DNA of 64,000 nt from SZAS-79 sp964599095 (GCA_964599095.1 CAZREB010000017.1:48789-112788); one strand, 5' to 3'; numbered from the stretch's first letter, positions 28,127-37,633 are shown. The notes: generated by a model from the letters alone, not told the origin. A program made the numbers and translations.

Positions 28127-29023
28127 TCAGGCCCAGTCGCGCGCGACGAGGAAATCGGAATAGAGCCTGGCTTCCGGCGACCCCGGTTCGGGCGACCAGT
28201 CGTACTTCCATTGCACCACCGGCGGCAGCGACATCAGGATCGACTCGGTGCGCCCGCCCGATTGCAGCCCGAACAGCGTGCCGCGATCCCAGACGAGGTT
28301 GAATTCGACATAGCGACCGCGCCGGTAGGCCTGGAACTCGCGTTCGCGGTCCGAATAGGCGAGGTCCCTGCGCCTGCCGAGGATCGGCAGGTAGGCGCCG
28401 AGGAACGCGTCGCCCACGCTTTTCAGCATCGAGAACGAGAAGTCGAAGCCGCGCTCGGCGAAGTCGTCGAAAAAGATGCCGCCGACCCCGCGGGGCTCGT
28501 TCCTGTGCTTCAGGAAGAAATAGTCGTCGCACCATTTCTTGAAGCGCGGGTAGTAGCCCGCGTCGAAGGGATCGAGCGCCGACCTGCACGCGGCATGGAA
28601 ATGGCGCGCGTCCTCCTCGAAGCCGTAATAGGGCGTGAGGTCCATGCCGCCGCCGAACCACCACACCGGGTCGGCGCCTTCCCTGACCGCGACAAAGCAG
28701 CGCACGTTCATGTGCACGGTCGGGCAGTAGGGATTGCGCGGATGCAGCACGAGGGAGACGCCCATCGCGTCGAAGCCGCGTCCGGCGAGTTCGGGCCGGC
28801 TGGCCGATGCCGAGGCCGGGAGCCTTGCGCCCTGCACGCGCGAGAATCCGACGCCGCCCCGCTCGAGCACGCGGCCCGCCTCGATGATCCTGGTCAGGCC
28901 GCCGCCGCCCTCGGGACGCGTCCATTCGTCGCTGCGGAACGAACCGCCATCGGCCGACTCGAGCGCGGAGACTATGCGGGCCTGCAGGCCCGTGAGATAG
29001 GCGTGGACCGCCTGGATATCCAC
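28127..29023 (-). CDS. hemF: Oxygen-dependent coproporphyrinogen III oxidase HemF
   Basis: HemF uses O2 to convert coproporphyrinogen III to protoporphyrinogen IX. The 298-residue protein has VSLVLHPRNPYCPTVHMNVRC, WWFGGGMDLTPYY, GGIFFDDF and GRYVEFNLVWDRGTLFGLQ, all typical. The start is GTG at 29023, six bases after the purD stop, so it ends the dusB-fis-purH-purD-hemF run. An aerobic oxidase implies oxygen use. The 108 bases to the convergent hemY hold short inverted repeats but no clear intrinsic terminator. Confidence 0.96.
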   Translation of the reverse strand: MDIQAVHAYLTGLQARIVSALESADGGSFRSDEWTRPEGGGGLTRIIEAGRVLERGGVGFSRVQGARLPASASASRPELAGRGFDAMGVSLVLHPRNPYCPTVHMNVRCFVAVREGADPVWWFGGGMDLTPYYGFEEDARHFHAACRSALDPFDAGYYPRFKKWCDDYFFLKHRNEPRGVGGIFFDDFAERGFDFSFSMLKSVGDAFLGAYLPILGRRRDLAYSDREREFQAYRRGRYVEFNLVWDRGTLFGLQSGGRTESILMSLPPVVQWKYDWSPEPGSPEARLYSDFLVARDWA

Positions 29024-29029
29024 GCCGTG

Positions 29030-30325
29030 CTACTTCTTTGCGGCGCGCGGGGCGCCCGCATCGCGAATCGCGCGATACCCGATGTCCCGACGGAACTGCA
29101 TGCCTGCAAACCGGATCGGCGCGAGCGCTTCATAAGCACGCTTCTGGGCCATCTTCACGCTGTCGCCCAGCGCCGTGACGCACAGCACGCGCCCGCCGCT
29201 GGTCAGCACCGTGCGGCCTTCAAGGCGGGTGCCGGCGTGGAACACATGCGCATCGGCCGCCGGCTTGGGGAGGCCTTCGATCGGGTCGTCCTTCCTCGGC
29301 GATTCGGGATAGCCCTGCGCAGCGAGTACGACACCGAGCGCGCAGCGCCGGTCCCATTCGGCCTCGACCCTGTCGAGCGTGCCGGCCACCGCGTGCTCGA
29401 CCAGTTCGACCAGGTCCGACTTGAGGCGCATCAGGATCGGCTGCGTTTCCGGGTCGCCCAGGCGGCAGTTGAACTCCAGCGCCTTTGCGTTGCCCGCCTT
29501 GTCGATCATCAGGCCGGCGTAAAGGAAGCCGGTGTAGGGCAGGCCGTCCTTCGCCATGCCGGCCACCGTCGGCAGGATGATCTCGCGCATTACGCGGGCA
29601 TGCACCTCGGGGGTGACGACCGGTGCCGGGGAATACGCGCCCATGCCGCCGGTGTTCGGGCCCTGGTCGGCATCTTTCAGCCGCTTGTGGTCCTGGCTGG
29701 TGGCCAGCGCAAGCACGTGCGCACCGTCGCACATCACCATGAAGCTGGCTTCTTCGCCCTCGAGGCATTCCTCGATGACGACGCGCGCGCCCGCTTCGCC
29801 CAGGCGCTTGTCGCCAAGCATCATCGCGACGGCCGCTCTCGCCTCTCCTGCGGTCGTGGCCACGACGACGCCCTTGCCGGCAGCAAGGCCATCGGCCTTG
29901 ACCACGATCGGCGCGCCATTCTCGTCGATGTAGCGCATCGCTTCGGCCGGATCGGTGAACGTGGCATAGCGCGCCGTCGGGATCGAGTTGCGGACCATGA
30001 ACTGCTTGGCGAAGTCCTTGGAAGCCTCGAGCTGCGCGGCGGCCTTCGTCGGGCCGAAAATCTTCAGGCCCCGGGCGCGGAACTCGTCGACGATGCCGGC
30101 GGCCAGCGGCGCCTCGGGACCGACGACGGTGATGTGCACGCCTTCGCGCTCCGCGAACGCGGCGAGCGACCGGATGTCGGACAGCGGCACGTTTTCGAGA
30201 CCCTGCTCTGCCGCCGTGCCCGCATTGCCCGGCGCCACGTAGACTTTCTGCACCCGTGCGCCCTGGGCGAGCTTCCAGGCCAGCGCGTGCTCGCGGCCCC
30301 CGCCTCCCACGACGAGCAGCTTCAT
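29030..30325 (-). CDS. purD: Phosphoribosylamine-glycine ligase PurD
   Basis: PurD makes glycinamide ribonucleotide in purine synthesis. The 431-residue ATP-grasp enzyme has LLVVGGGGREHALAWKLA, PTKAAAQLEASKDFAKQFM, VVKADGLAAGKGVVVA, the signature QDHKRLKDADQGPNTGGMGAYSP (truncated here to its core) and FNCRLGDPETQ. The ATG lies one base after the purH stop (TGA C ATG). All expected domains are intact. Confidence 0.97.
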   Translation of the reverse strand: MKLLVVGGGGREHALAWKLAQGARVQKVYVAPGNAGTAAEQGLENVPLSDIRSLAAFAEREGVHITVVGPEAPLAAGIVDEFRARGLKIFGPTKAAAQLEASKDFAKQFMVRNSIPTARYATFTDPAEAMRYIDENGAPIVVKADGLAAGKGVVVATTAGEARAAVAMMLGDKRLGEAGARVVIEECLEGEEASFMVMCDGAHVLALATSQDHKRLKDADQGPNTGGMGAYSPAPVVTPEVHARVMREIILPTVAGMAKDGLPYTGFLYAGLMIDKAGNAKALEFNCRLGDPETQPILMRLKSDLVELVEHAVAGTLDRVEAEWDRRCALGVVLAAQGYPESPRKDDPIEGLPKPAADAHVFHAGTRLEGRTVLTSGGRVLCVTALGDSVKMAQKRAYEALAPIRFAGMQFRRDIGYRAIRDAGAPRAAKK

Positions 30326-30326
30326 G

Positions 30327-31886
30327 TCAGTGCCTGAAGTGCCTTGTGGCGGTGAACACCATCGCGATGCCGCGCTCGTCGGCCGCGCCGATCACCTCCT
30401 CGTCGCGCATGCTGCCGCCGGGCTGGATCACGGCGGTGGCGCCGCTGTCGATCACCACGTCGAGCCCATCCCGGAACGGGAAGAAGGCATCCGAGGCCGC
30501 GCAACTGCCGGCCAGCGAGAGGCCGGCGTTCTGCGCCTTGATCGATGCGATGCGCGCGCTGTCCACGCGGCTCATCTGGCCCGCGCCCACCCCCAGCGTC
30601 ATCCTGTCCCTGCAGAACACGATTGCGTTCGACTTCACGAACTTCGCGACGCGCCACGCGAACAGCAGGTCGCCCATCTCGGCTTCGGACGGCACCTTCT
30701 TCGTGACGACCTTGAGGTCCGCAGCCGCCACGTTCTTCGAGTCCGGGCTCTGCACCAGCAGGCCGCCGCCGACGCGCTTGAAGTCGAATGCCATGGCCGC
30801 ATGCGCGACCGGCACCTCGAGCACCCGCAGGTTGGCCTTCGCCGCGAAGGCCTGCTTGGCTTCGGGCTCTACGCGCGGTGCGATGATCACCTCGGCAAAC
30901 TGCCTGCCGATCTGCTCCGCGGTGGCGCGGTCGATCGCGCGGTTGAACGCGATGATGCCGCCGAAGGCCGAGGTCGGGTCGGTCGAGAAGGCCTTGGTGT
31001 AGGCGGCGAGCAGGGTCTCGCCGATCGCCACGCCGCAGGGGTTCGCGTGCTTCACGATCACGCAGGCCGGCTCGGAAAAGCTCTTGACGCATTCCCACGC
31101 GGCGTCCGAATCGGCGATGTTGTTGTAGGACAGTTCCTTGCCCTGGATTTGGCGGTATCGCGCGAGGCTCCCGTCGACCGGGCGCTGGTCGCGGTAGAAC
31201 GCGGCGCTCTGGTGCGGGTTCTCGCCATAGCGCAGGTCCTGCAGCTTGGTGAACTGGAGGTTGAGCACGTCGGGATAGGGTTTGCGCGCGTTGTGATCGT
31301 CGAGCGAGAACAGGTAGTTCGCAATCGCGCCGTCGTAGGCCGCGGTGTGCGCGAACACTTTCTTCGCGAGGGCGAAACGCGTCGGCGCATTGACACCGCC
31401 GTCGGCGCGGATCTCCTCGAGCACCAATGCGTAGTCCGACGGGTCGACGACCACCGCCACGCTGCCGTAGTTCTTCGCCGCCGCGCGGATCATCGCCGGC
31501 CCGCCGATGTCGATGTTCTCGACTGCGTCTTCGAGCCTGCAGTCCGGGTCGGCCACGGTGGCCTGGAACGGGTAGAGGTTGACCACGATCAGGTCGATCG
31601 GCTCGATGCCGGCCGCGCCGATTGCTGCCATGTGCTCGCGCGAATCGCGGCGGGCAAGGATGCCGCCGTGGATCTTCGGGTGCAGCGTCTTGACCCGGCC
31701 GTCGAGCATCTCGGGAAAGCCGGTGTGGGCCGAGACCTCGGTGACCGCGATGCCCGACTTCTCGAGCAGCTTCGCGGTGCCGCCGGTGGACAGGATCCCG
31801 ATGCCAAGGCCGGTGAGTGCCTGCGCGAATTCCACCAACCCGGTCTTGTCGGATACGCTGATCAGCGCCTGGCGGATCTTGGTCAT
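30327..31886 (-). CDS. purH: Bifunctional AICAR transformylase/IMP cyclohydrolase PurH
   Basis: PurH does the last two steps of IMP synthesis. The 519-residue protein has the N-terminal cyclohydrolase (ALISVSDKTGL, STGGTAKLL, GRVKTLHPKIHGG) and the C-terminal transformylase (LRYGENPHQSAAFY, VIVKHANPCGVA, GAGQMSRVDS, SDAFFPFRDG). The ATG at 31886 is the standard start. It is 47 bases after fis, in one operon with dusB, fis and purD. Confidence 0.97.
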   Translation of the reverse strand: MTKIRQALISVSDKTGLVEFAQALTGLGIGILSTGGTAKLLEKSGIAVTEVSAHTGFPEMLDGRVKTLHPKIHGGILARRDSREHMAAIGAAGIEPIDLIVVNLYPFQATVADPDCRLEDAVENIDIGGPAMIRAAAKNYGSVAVVVDPSDYALVLEEIRADGGVNAPTRFALAKKVFAHTAAYDGAIANYLFSLDDHNARKPYPDVLNLQFTKLQDLRYGENPHQSAAFYRDQRPVDGSLARYRQIQGKELSYNNIADSDAAWECVKSFSEPACVIVKHANPCGVAIGETLLAAYTKAFSTDPTSAFGGIIAFNRAIDRATAEQIGRQFAEVIIAPRVEPEAKQAFAAKANLRVLEVPVAHAAMAFDFKRVGGGLLVQSPDSKNVAAADLKVVTKKVPSEAEMGDLLFAWRVAKFVKSNAIVFCRDRMTLGVGAGQMSRVDSARIASIKAQNAGLSLAGSCAASDAFFPFRDGLDVVIDSGATAVIQPGGSMRDEEVIGAADERGIAMVFTATRHFRH

Positions 31887-31933
31887 GGCCTGGGCGGCGT
31901 GGGGGCCGCGGTTTTGCTGGTGGCGCGGGCCGC

Positions 31934-32173
31934 TCAGCCCTTGATTCGATGGAGCTGCATCTTCTTGCGCAGCGTGTTGCGGTCGATGCCGAGCATGGTC
32001 GCCGCCTGGGTGAGGTTGCCCTCGGCCTGGCCGAGCACCAGCTCGATCATCGGTTTCTCGACGTTCCTGAGGACCATGTCGTAGATCGAGGTCGGCTTCT
32101 CGCCGTCCATGTCCTTGAAATAGCGCTCGAGTGCACGCTTCACCGCGTCGTGGAGTTCGTTGTTCCGGCTCAT
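31934..32173 (-). CDS. fis: Fis-family DNA-binding protein
   Basis: A 79-residue nucleoid protein of the Fis type. The C-terminal helix-turn-helix reads NLTQAATMLGIDRNTLRKKMQLHRI, and the N-terminal half has ALERYFKDMDG for dimer contacts. It bends DNA and modulates growth-linked promoters in enterobacteria; the betaproteobacterial homologue is less studied. Its ATG overlaps the dusB stop (ATGA), the conserved dusB-fis pair. Confidence 0.95.
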   Translation of the reverse strand: MSRNNELHDAVKRALERYFKDMDGEKPTSIYDMVLRNVEKPMIELVLGQAEGNLTQAATMLGIDRNTLRKKMQLHRIKG

Positions 32174-33207
32174 GCTGCGAGTCTCTCCGTTGCTTCGATG
32201 GCACCCCGGGGCGCTGCGGGACAAGGCAGGCGCTCGCTCGTTGCGGCGAGTCGCCCGAAAAAACCGGACACCGCCGCGACCTGCGCATCGGCGTCTTCGA
32301 TAGCATTCATCCGGCGGCGGAAATCTTCGCCGCCGGGCAGGTCCCTCGCGTACCAGCCGATGTGCTTGCGGGCAACGCGCAAACCCTGGCCTTCGCCGTA
32401 GAAAGCGTGCAGCGCCCGGACGTGCGTGACCAGCACGTCCCCGATCTCGGCTGCTCGCGGCGCCGGCAGCACGCGGCCGGTGGCCATGTAGTGGGCGATT
32501 TCGCGGAATATCCAGGGCCGACCCTGCGCGGCGCGGCCGATCATGACCCCGTCGGCTCCTGTGCGCTCGAGAACGGCCAGCGCTTCCTGCGGCGTACGGA
32601 TGTCGCCATTGGCGATCACCGGGATGCCCACGGCGGACTTGACCTCCGCGATCGTTTCGTATTCGGCATTGCCGGAAAACCCGCAGGCCCTGGTGCGCCC
32701 ATGCACGGTAATCAACCGGATGCCGGCGGCCTGGGCCGTGTGCGCGACGCGGACTGCGTTGCGCGTCGCGCGATCCGGGCCGGTGCGGATCTTGAGCGTG
32801 ACCGGCACGTCCACGGCGCGGACCACCGCGTCGAGGATGGCGCCCACCAGCGCCTCGTTGCCGAGCAGCGCGGAGCCCGCGGCTACGTTGCAGACCTTCT
32901 TTGCCGGGCACCCCATGTTGATGTCGATGATCTGGGCGCCCAAGCCGACGTTGTAACGCGCAGCATCGGCCATCGTCGCCGGGTCGGCGCCCGCGATCTG
33001 CACGGAGATCGGGTCGACTTCGCCCGCATGATCGGTGCGCAGCCGGGACTTGCGCGTTTCGCGCAACCCGGGCTTGGACGATACCATCTCGGAAACCGCG
33101 AGCCCGGCGCCGAAGTGCTTGCACAGCTGGCGAAACGGCCGGTCGGTCACACCCGCCATTGGAGCGACGAACAAAGCATTGCGCAAGGTGTGCGCGCCAA
33201 GCTGCAT
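32170..33207 (-). CDS. dusB: tRNA-dihydrouridine synthase DusB
   Basis: DusB reduces uridines in the tRNA D-loop using FMN and NADPH. The 345-residue protein has VAPMAGVTDRPFR, DINMGCPAKKVC with the catalytic Cys near GCPAKKVCNVAAGSALL, VTLKIRTGPDR, ITVHGRTRACGFSG, VIANGDIRTP and GADGVMIGRAAQGRPW. It is the first gene of dusB-fis-purH-purD-hemF. A possible promoter with -10 TATAGA (33251-33246) lies just upstream. Confidence 0.96.
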   Translation of the reverse strand: MQLGAHTLRNALFVAPMAGVTDRPFRQLCKHFGAGLAVSEMVSSKPGLRETRKSRLRTDHAGEVDPISVQIAGADPATMADAARYNVGLGAQIIDINMGCPAKKVCNVAAGSALLGNEALVGAILDAVVRAVDVPVTLKIRTGPDRATRNAVRVAHTAQAAGIRLITVHGRTRACGFSGNAEYETIAEVKSAVGIPVIANGDIRTPQEALAVLERTGADGVMIGRAAQGRPWIFREIAHYMATGRVLPAPRAAEIGDVLVTHVRALHAFYGEGQGLRVARKHIGWYARDLPGGEDFRRRMNAIEDADAQVAAVSGFFGRLAATSERLPCPAAPRGAIEATERLAA

Positions 33208-33245
33208 CGAGGGAGTGTGGATTGGGAAAGCGAAGGGAAGCGCAT

Positions 33246-33290
33246 TCTATACGCTCCGGCGCGAAAAAAAAATCGCGGGCCGCGCGATTT
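33246..33290 (-). terminator. Intrinsic terminator after ubiH, abutting the dusB promoter
   Basis: On the minus strand AAATCGCG (33290-33283), a five-base loop and CGCGATTT (33277-33270) form an 8-bp hairpin followed directly by a run of T that reaches nine bases counting the stem end (33272-33264). This is a textbook intrinsic terminator, about 130 bases after the ubiH stop. A TATAGA hexamer at 33251-33246 follows within 15 bases and may be the -10 of the dusB operon; no good -35 is evident. Confidence 0.75.
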
Positions 33291-33419
33291 GTGTCTCCGC
33301 CGCAACACGCACGCGGCATCGCAACGCACCAAAGAAGTGATTGCAGAAGCAGGCCCGGATGCGGGCGTGAAATTCGACAACGCTTGACAACGCGGCGTGA
33401 ATGCGGACTCGCCTGCGCC

Positions 33420-34514
33420 CTACCAGGCCGAGGCTCCGTACACCATGCGCCGCGCGAATGCCTTGCGCACCGGCGGCAAGACATCGAGCGCGGCGAGCGC
33501 GGCGCCTCGCAACACGACCGAGGGCAGGTCGCGGCGCACGTAGAGCGTGGCAAGGAGGTCGGTGGCGCGGATCGTCGACCGGGCATCGAGCCGGCGCTTG
33601 CGGGCGAACGCCCGCGGCAGCGACGGTGAGCCGAGCGCATCGGGCAAGGAACTGCGAATCAGTCCGGCGAGGTCCCATGCGTCGCGCAGCCCGAGGTTCA
33701 GGCCCTGGCCGGCCACCGGGTGCAGCGTCTGCGCCGCATTGCCGATATGGACTTCGCCCGGTGCGCATGCCGCATCCCGGTAGCGCAGGACCAGCGGGGT
33801 TGCCGTGCGAGCGCCGACTTTCAGGAAACGCCCGGCGCGTCCGCCGAATGCAGCCCGCAACTCGGCGAGGAACCGGTCGTCGTCCATTTCCATCGTCGCC
33901 GACGCATTCGAATTCGTCCGGCTCCAGACCAGGCCGTATCGGCCCTCTGCGGGCAGCAGCGCAAGCGGGCCTTCCGGGGTGAATCGCTCCCACGCAACAT
34001 GGGCAGCAGCGGGGTCGCATTCGATCGAGGCGACAATCGCGGTATGCCCATAGTCTTTCGCTGACGGTTGATCTCCGGCAGAACCTTCGGCGTGCACGAC
34101 CAGCCGCGCGCGCGGTGGTTCGGTGCCGGGCCAGTAGAGCGAAGCATCCACCAGGCTCGCGAGCCGGCGAGTCACGTCGGCGTAATCGGTCACGTACCCG
34201 AGCGCGGGCAGGCCGAGGTCCTCGCGCGAAATGCTGGTGCGTCCGAATCCGCCGGATTGGGAAACGTGGATCTGCTCGATCGGCGTTGCCGCCAGCGCGT
34301 GCCAGGCCGCGATCCGCTCGAGGATCAGCCGGCTTGCGTAGGAAAGCGCGATCGGCCGGAAGGCCGGGGCCCCGGCGCCCGCTCCCGGGCCGGCGGGCTT
34401 GCGAGCCACAAGTGCAATGCGCAGACCCGAGCCGCCGAGCGCCAGCGCCAGCGCACAACCCACCGGGCCCGCGCCATGGATGGCGACGTCGACTTCACAG
34501 GCGGCTTCGTTCAC
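33420..34514 (-). CDS. ubiH: Ubiquinone-biosynthesis FAD monooxygenase, UbiH type
   Basis: The 364-residue flavoprotein has the Rossmann motif IHGAGPVGCALALAL and the second FAD motif IGNAAQTLHPVAGQGLNLGLRD. The GNAAQ form, rather than GDAAH, is that of UbiH in E. coli as I recall it, while the homologue at 54499 has GDAAH, so this gene is the better UbiH candidate. It would hydroxylate the ubiquinone ring. The start is a GTG at 34514. It follows pepP in the amgK-murU-pepP-ubiH operon; pepP-ubiH adjacency is widely conserved. Confidence 0.85.
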   Translation of the reverse strand: MNEAACEVDVAIHGAGPVGCALALALGGSGLRIALVARKPAGPGAGAGAPAFRPIALSYASRLILERIAAWHALAATPIEQIHVSQSGGFGRTSISREDLGLPALGYVTDYADVTRRLASLVDASLYWPGTEPPRARLVVHAEGSAGDQPSAKDYGHTAIVASIECDPAAAHVAWERFTPEGPLALLPAEGRYGLVWSRTNSNASATMEMDDDRFLAELRAAFGGRAGRFLKVGARTATPLVLRYRDAACAPGEVHIGNAAQTLHPVAGQGLNLGLRDAWDLAGLIRSSLPDALGSPSLPRAFARKRRLDARSTIRATDLLATLYVRRDLPSVVLRGAALAALDVLPPVRKAFARRMVYGASAW

Positions 34515-34557
34515 GGGTATCGGACGGACCTGCAGGAAAAAGCGCCGGCGGCCCGGT

Positions 34558-35883
34558 TCAGCGGCCTGCGGCGTCGCGCATCAACGCTTCGATGTCGTCG
34601 ATCTTCTTCGGCGTCTCGTGCGTGATGACTTCGCAGCCCGACTCGGTGACGAGGACGTCGTCCTCGATGCGCACGCCGATGTTCCAGTACGCCTCCGGCA
34701 CGCCCTCGCCGGGACGGATGTAGAGGCCGGGCTCCACGGTGAGCACCATGCCCGGAACCAGCGGACGCCACTGGCCTGCAATCTTGTAGTCGCCCGCGTC
34801 GTGCACGTCCAGGCCCAGCCAGTGGCCTGTCCTGTGCATGTAGAACCGGCGGTACGCCTCCTTTTCGATCGCCTCGTCGAGCGTGCCGGCAAGCAGCCCG
34901 AGGTCGAGCATGCCCTGGGTCAGCGTCCTGACGGCTGCGTCATGCGGATCGTTCCAGCCCTTGCCGGCGCGCGTCTCGCGCATTGCGGCGGCCTGGGCGG
35001 CGAGCACGAGTTCGTAGACTGCGCGTTGCGCCCCGGAAAAACGGCCATTGACCGGGAAAGTCCGCGTGATGTCCGAGGCGTAGCCGTCGAGCTCGCAACC
35101 GGCGTCGATCAGCAGGAGGTCGCCGTCGGCCATGCGCGCATCGTTGCCGACATAGTGGAGCACGCATGCATTCGCTCCCGAAGCCACGATGGGCGAATAG
35201 GCGGGAAATTGGGCGCCCTGCCGGCGGAAGGCGTAAAGCAGTTCCGCTTCGATTTCGTATTCGTAGCGGCCGGGCCGCGCGGCCTGCATCGCGCGGCGGT
35301 GCGCGTCGGCCGAAATGGCGGCGGCCCGGCGCATCGTGGCCAGCTCGGTGTCGTCCTTGACGAGGCGCATCTCGTCGAGCGGCACACGCAGGTCGCCGAT
35401 GCTCGAGGGCGCGGCAATGCCGAGGCGGACCTTTTCGCGGACCGCATTCAGCCAGCCCATGATGCGGGCGTCCCACGCCGGGTCTGCGCCGGGCGCATAG
35501 TGAAGCATCGCCTGGTCGGCGAGCAGGTCCGGCATGCGCGCATCCAGTTCGGACACCGGATAGGTCTCGTCGAAGCCGAATTTCTCGCGCGCCCCGGCCG
35601 GGCCGTGGCGGAACCCGTCCCAGATTTCGCGCTCCTCGTTCTTCTCGCGGCAAAAGAGGATGGAGCGCACCGGGTCGCCCGCCACTACGACCAGGACCGA
35701 CTCCGGCTCGGTGAAGCCGGTCAGGTAGTGGAAGTAGCTGTCGAAGCGATACGGGTAGTGCGCATCGCGATTGCGGATCCGCTCCGGCGCGGTGGGCAGC
35801 ACCGCGACGCCGGTGCGCATCGAAGCGGCCAGGCGCTGCCGGCGGTCTGCATGCAGGGTAGCGGGGACTGCGAGGTCGTTCAT
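34558..35883 (-). CDS. pepP: Xaa-Pro aminopeptidase P
   Basis: PepP removes the residue before a proline at the N-terminus of peptides. The 441-residue protein has an N-terminal creatinase-like domain and the pita-bread metallopeptidase domain with DAGCELDGYASDITRTFP, HRTGHWLGLDVHDAGDY and LTVEPGLYI, carrying the D-D-H-E-E di-metal ligands. The ATG at 35883 shares one base with the murU TGA stop. The 57 bases upstream in the same frame are not family-like. Confidence 0.95.
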   Translation of the reverse strand: MNDLAVPATLHADRRQRLAASMRTGVAVLPTAPERIRNRDAHYPYRFDSYFHYLTGFTEPESVLVVVAGDPVRSILFCREKNEEREIWDGFRHGPAGAREKFGFDETYPVSELDARMPDLLADQAMLHYAPGADPAWDARIMGWLNAVREKVRLGIAAPSSIGDLRVPLDEMRLVKDDTELATMRRAAAISADAHRRAMQAARPGRYEYEIEAELLYAFRRQGAQFPAYSPIVASGANACVLHYVGNDARMADGDLLLIDAGCELDGYASDITRTFPVNGRFSGAQRAVYELVLAAQAAAMRETRAGKGWNDPHDAAVRTLTQGMLDLGLLAGTLDEAIEKEAYRRFYMHRTGHWLGLDVHDAGDYKIAGQWRPLVPGMVLTVEPGLYIRPGEGVPEAYWNIGVRIEDDVLVTESGCEVITHETPKKIDDIEALMRDAAGR

Positions 35884-36551
35884 CAGGCTTTCATCCGGTT
35901 GAGTTCGGCCAGTCGCTCGGGCGTGCCGACGTCGTTCCAAGGTCCAGCATGTACTTCACCGCCCAGCAGGCCGGCTGCAGCGGCCCTGTGCAGCAGCGGG
36001 GCGAGCGGCGCCTTGCTGCCCGCCTCGACGCCGTCGACGATTGCCGGGTCGAACACGGCGATGCCCGAGTAAGTGTAGCGCGGCGCAGGCAGGCTGCCGA
36101 CCTTTCCCTGCAAGAGCGAAAAGTCGCCTTGCGGCCGGAACGGCGGATTGGGCACCAGGACCAGGTGCCCGAGCAGCCCGCCGAGAGCGGCCTTTGCGCG
36201 CAGGGAGGCAAACGGGTACTCGCAGAACACATCGGCGTTGACGGCCAGGAACGGTGCGCTGCCGAGCAGCGCCCGGGCGTACGCAATGCCCCCGGCGGTC
36301 TCGAGGGCCTCTTCCTCGCGGGACCATGCGATCTCCATGCCCCAGCGACGGCCATCGCCCAGCGCCTCGATGATCGACGCGGCGAGATGCGCCACGTTGA
36401 TGACGACCTCGCGGAAACCGTCCGCGGCCAGGCGCTCGATGTGCCACACGATCAGCGGCTTTCCGCGCACTTCGAGCAGCGGCTTGGGAACGGTGTCGGT
36501 CAACGGGCGCAGGCGCTCGCCGCGGCCGGCGGCGAGGATCATCGCGCGCAT
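35883..36551 (-). CDS. murU: N-acetylmuramate-1-phosphate uridylyltransferase MurU
   Basis: MurU makes UDP-MurNAc from MurNAc-1-phosphate and UTP in the peptidoglycan recycling route that bypasses de novo synthesis. The 222-residue nucleotidyltransferase has MILAAGRGERLRPLTDTVPKPL, VVINVAHLA, LETAGGI, VNADVFCEYPF and PWNDVGTPERLAELN. Its ATG overlaps the amgK stop (TGATG), and AmgK provides its substrate, so the assignment rests on context and sequence together. Without amgK it could be read as a generic sugar nucleotidyltransferase. Confidence 0.9.
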   Translation of the reverse strand: MRAMILAAGRGERLRPLTDTVPKPLLEVRGKPLIVWHIERLAADGFREVVINVAHLAASIIEALGDGRRWGMEIAWSREEEALETAGGIAYARALLGSAPFLAVNADVFCEYPFASLRAKAALGGLLGHLVLVPNPPFRPQGDFSLLQGKVGSLPAPRYTYSGIAVFDPAIVDGVEAGSKAPLAPLLHRAAAAGLLGGEVHAGPWNDVGTPERLAELNRMKA

Positions 36552-37633
36552 CAGAATGTGTATCCGGTCTTCGCGCCGTCGCCGTGCAGGCGATCGATGA
36601 GACCGGCGAGCGGGCCGAGCTCGCGATACCGCGAGCATGCCCTGCGCAGGTAGTCGAGCACCAGCGGGATGTCCGCGAGATAGCGCTCCTTGCCGTCGCG
36701 ATGGCACAGGCGCGCGAAGATGCCGGCCACCTTCAGGTGCCGCTGCACGCCCATCCACTCGAAGCTGCGGAAGAACGCATGGAAGTCCGCGCCCACCGGC
36801 AGGCCGGCCTTGCGCGCCTTTTCCCAATAGCGCACGCACCAGTCGATCACGCGAGGCTCGTCCCAGCGGATGTAGGCGTCCTTGAGCAGCGACGCGAGGT
36901 CGTAGGTGACCGGTCCGTGGACCGCGTCCTGGAAGTCGATCACGCCGGGCAGGGGGGCGCAGACCATCAGGTTGCGCGAATGGTAGTCGCGATGCACGAA
37001 AACGCGCGGCTGCGCGAGATTGTCGGCAATGATGGCCTCGAACGACTTTTCGAGGATTGCTGCATCCTGCGGTGCAAGCGTCACCCGGAGGTGGCGCTCC
37101 ACGTACCACTCCGGGAAAAGGTTCAGTTCGCGCCGCAGCAGCGCTTCGTCGTAGGGCGGCAGCGCGTCGGCGGAGCTTGCGCACTGGATCGCGACCAGCG
37201 TGTCGATCGCCGCCAGGTAGAGTTCGTCGGCGCGCCCGGTACGCGCAGCGCCGGCGTCCAGTTCGTCGAGGTAAGTCGTGCCGCCGAGGTCTTCGAGCAG
37301 CAGGAACCCCAGCGCGAGGTCTTCGGCTACCACGGCGGGGACATGTGCGCCGGAGGCGCCGAACAGGCGCGCCACATGCAGGAAGGGCCGGCAGTCCTCC
37401 TTGCCGGGCGGCGCGTCCATCGCGATCAGCGTGCGTTCGTCCTCACCGAACGCGACGCGGAAATAGCGCCGGAAGCTCGCGTCCTCCGACGCCGGGGCCA
37501 GCGTGAACGGGCATCCTGCGAAGCGCGCAGCCAGCCAGCCGTGCAGTGCGACAAGGCGAGCGTCCTGATCGATCGGCGTGCCGGGTGGCGCCGTCAACGG
37601 ACGGAGCGAATCGCCCGCATCGGATTGCCCCAT
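36551..37633 (-). CDS. amgK: Anomeric MurNAc/GlcNAc kinase AmgK
   Basis: AmgK phosphorylates the anomeric carbon of MurNAc for MurU. The protein is an aminoglycoside-phosphotransferase-type kinase: SEDASFRRYFRV, FLLLEDLGGTTYLDEL, FVHRDYHSRNLMV catalytic loop and VIDFQDAVHGPVTYDLASLLKDAY. The start is unclear, because the 5' end runs into a 13-14 bp tandem repeat that offers several in-frame starts (ATG at 37633, 37666, 37675; GTG at 37678). I chose 37633, which gives 360 residues. Only the start choice is uncertain; the kinase is clear. Confidence 0.9.
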   Translation of the reverse strand: MGQSDAGDSLRPLTAPPGTPIDQDARLVALHGWLAARFAGCPFTLAPASEDASFRRYFRVAFGEDERTLIAMDAPPGKEDCRPFLHVARLFGASGAHVPAVVAEDLALGFLLLEDLGGTTYLDELDAGAARTGRADELYLAAIDTLVAIQCASSADALPPYDEALLRRELNLFPEWYVERHLRVTLAPQDAAILEKSFEAIIADNLAQPRVFVHRDYHSRNLMVCAPLPGVIDFQDAVHGPVTYDLASLLKDAYIRWDEPRVIDWCVRYWEKARKAGLPVGADFHAFFRSFEWMGVQRHLKVAGIFARLCHRDGKERYLADIPLVLDYLRRACSRYRELGPLAGLIDRLHGDGAKTGYTF

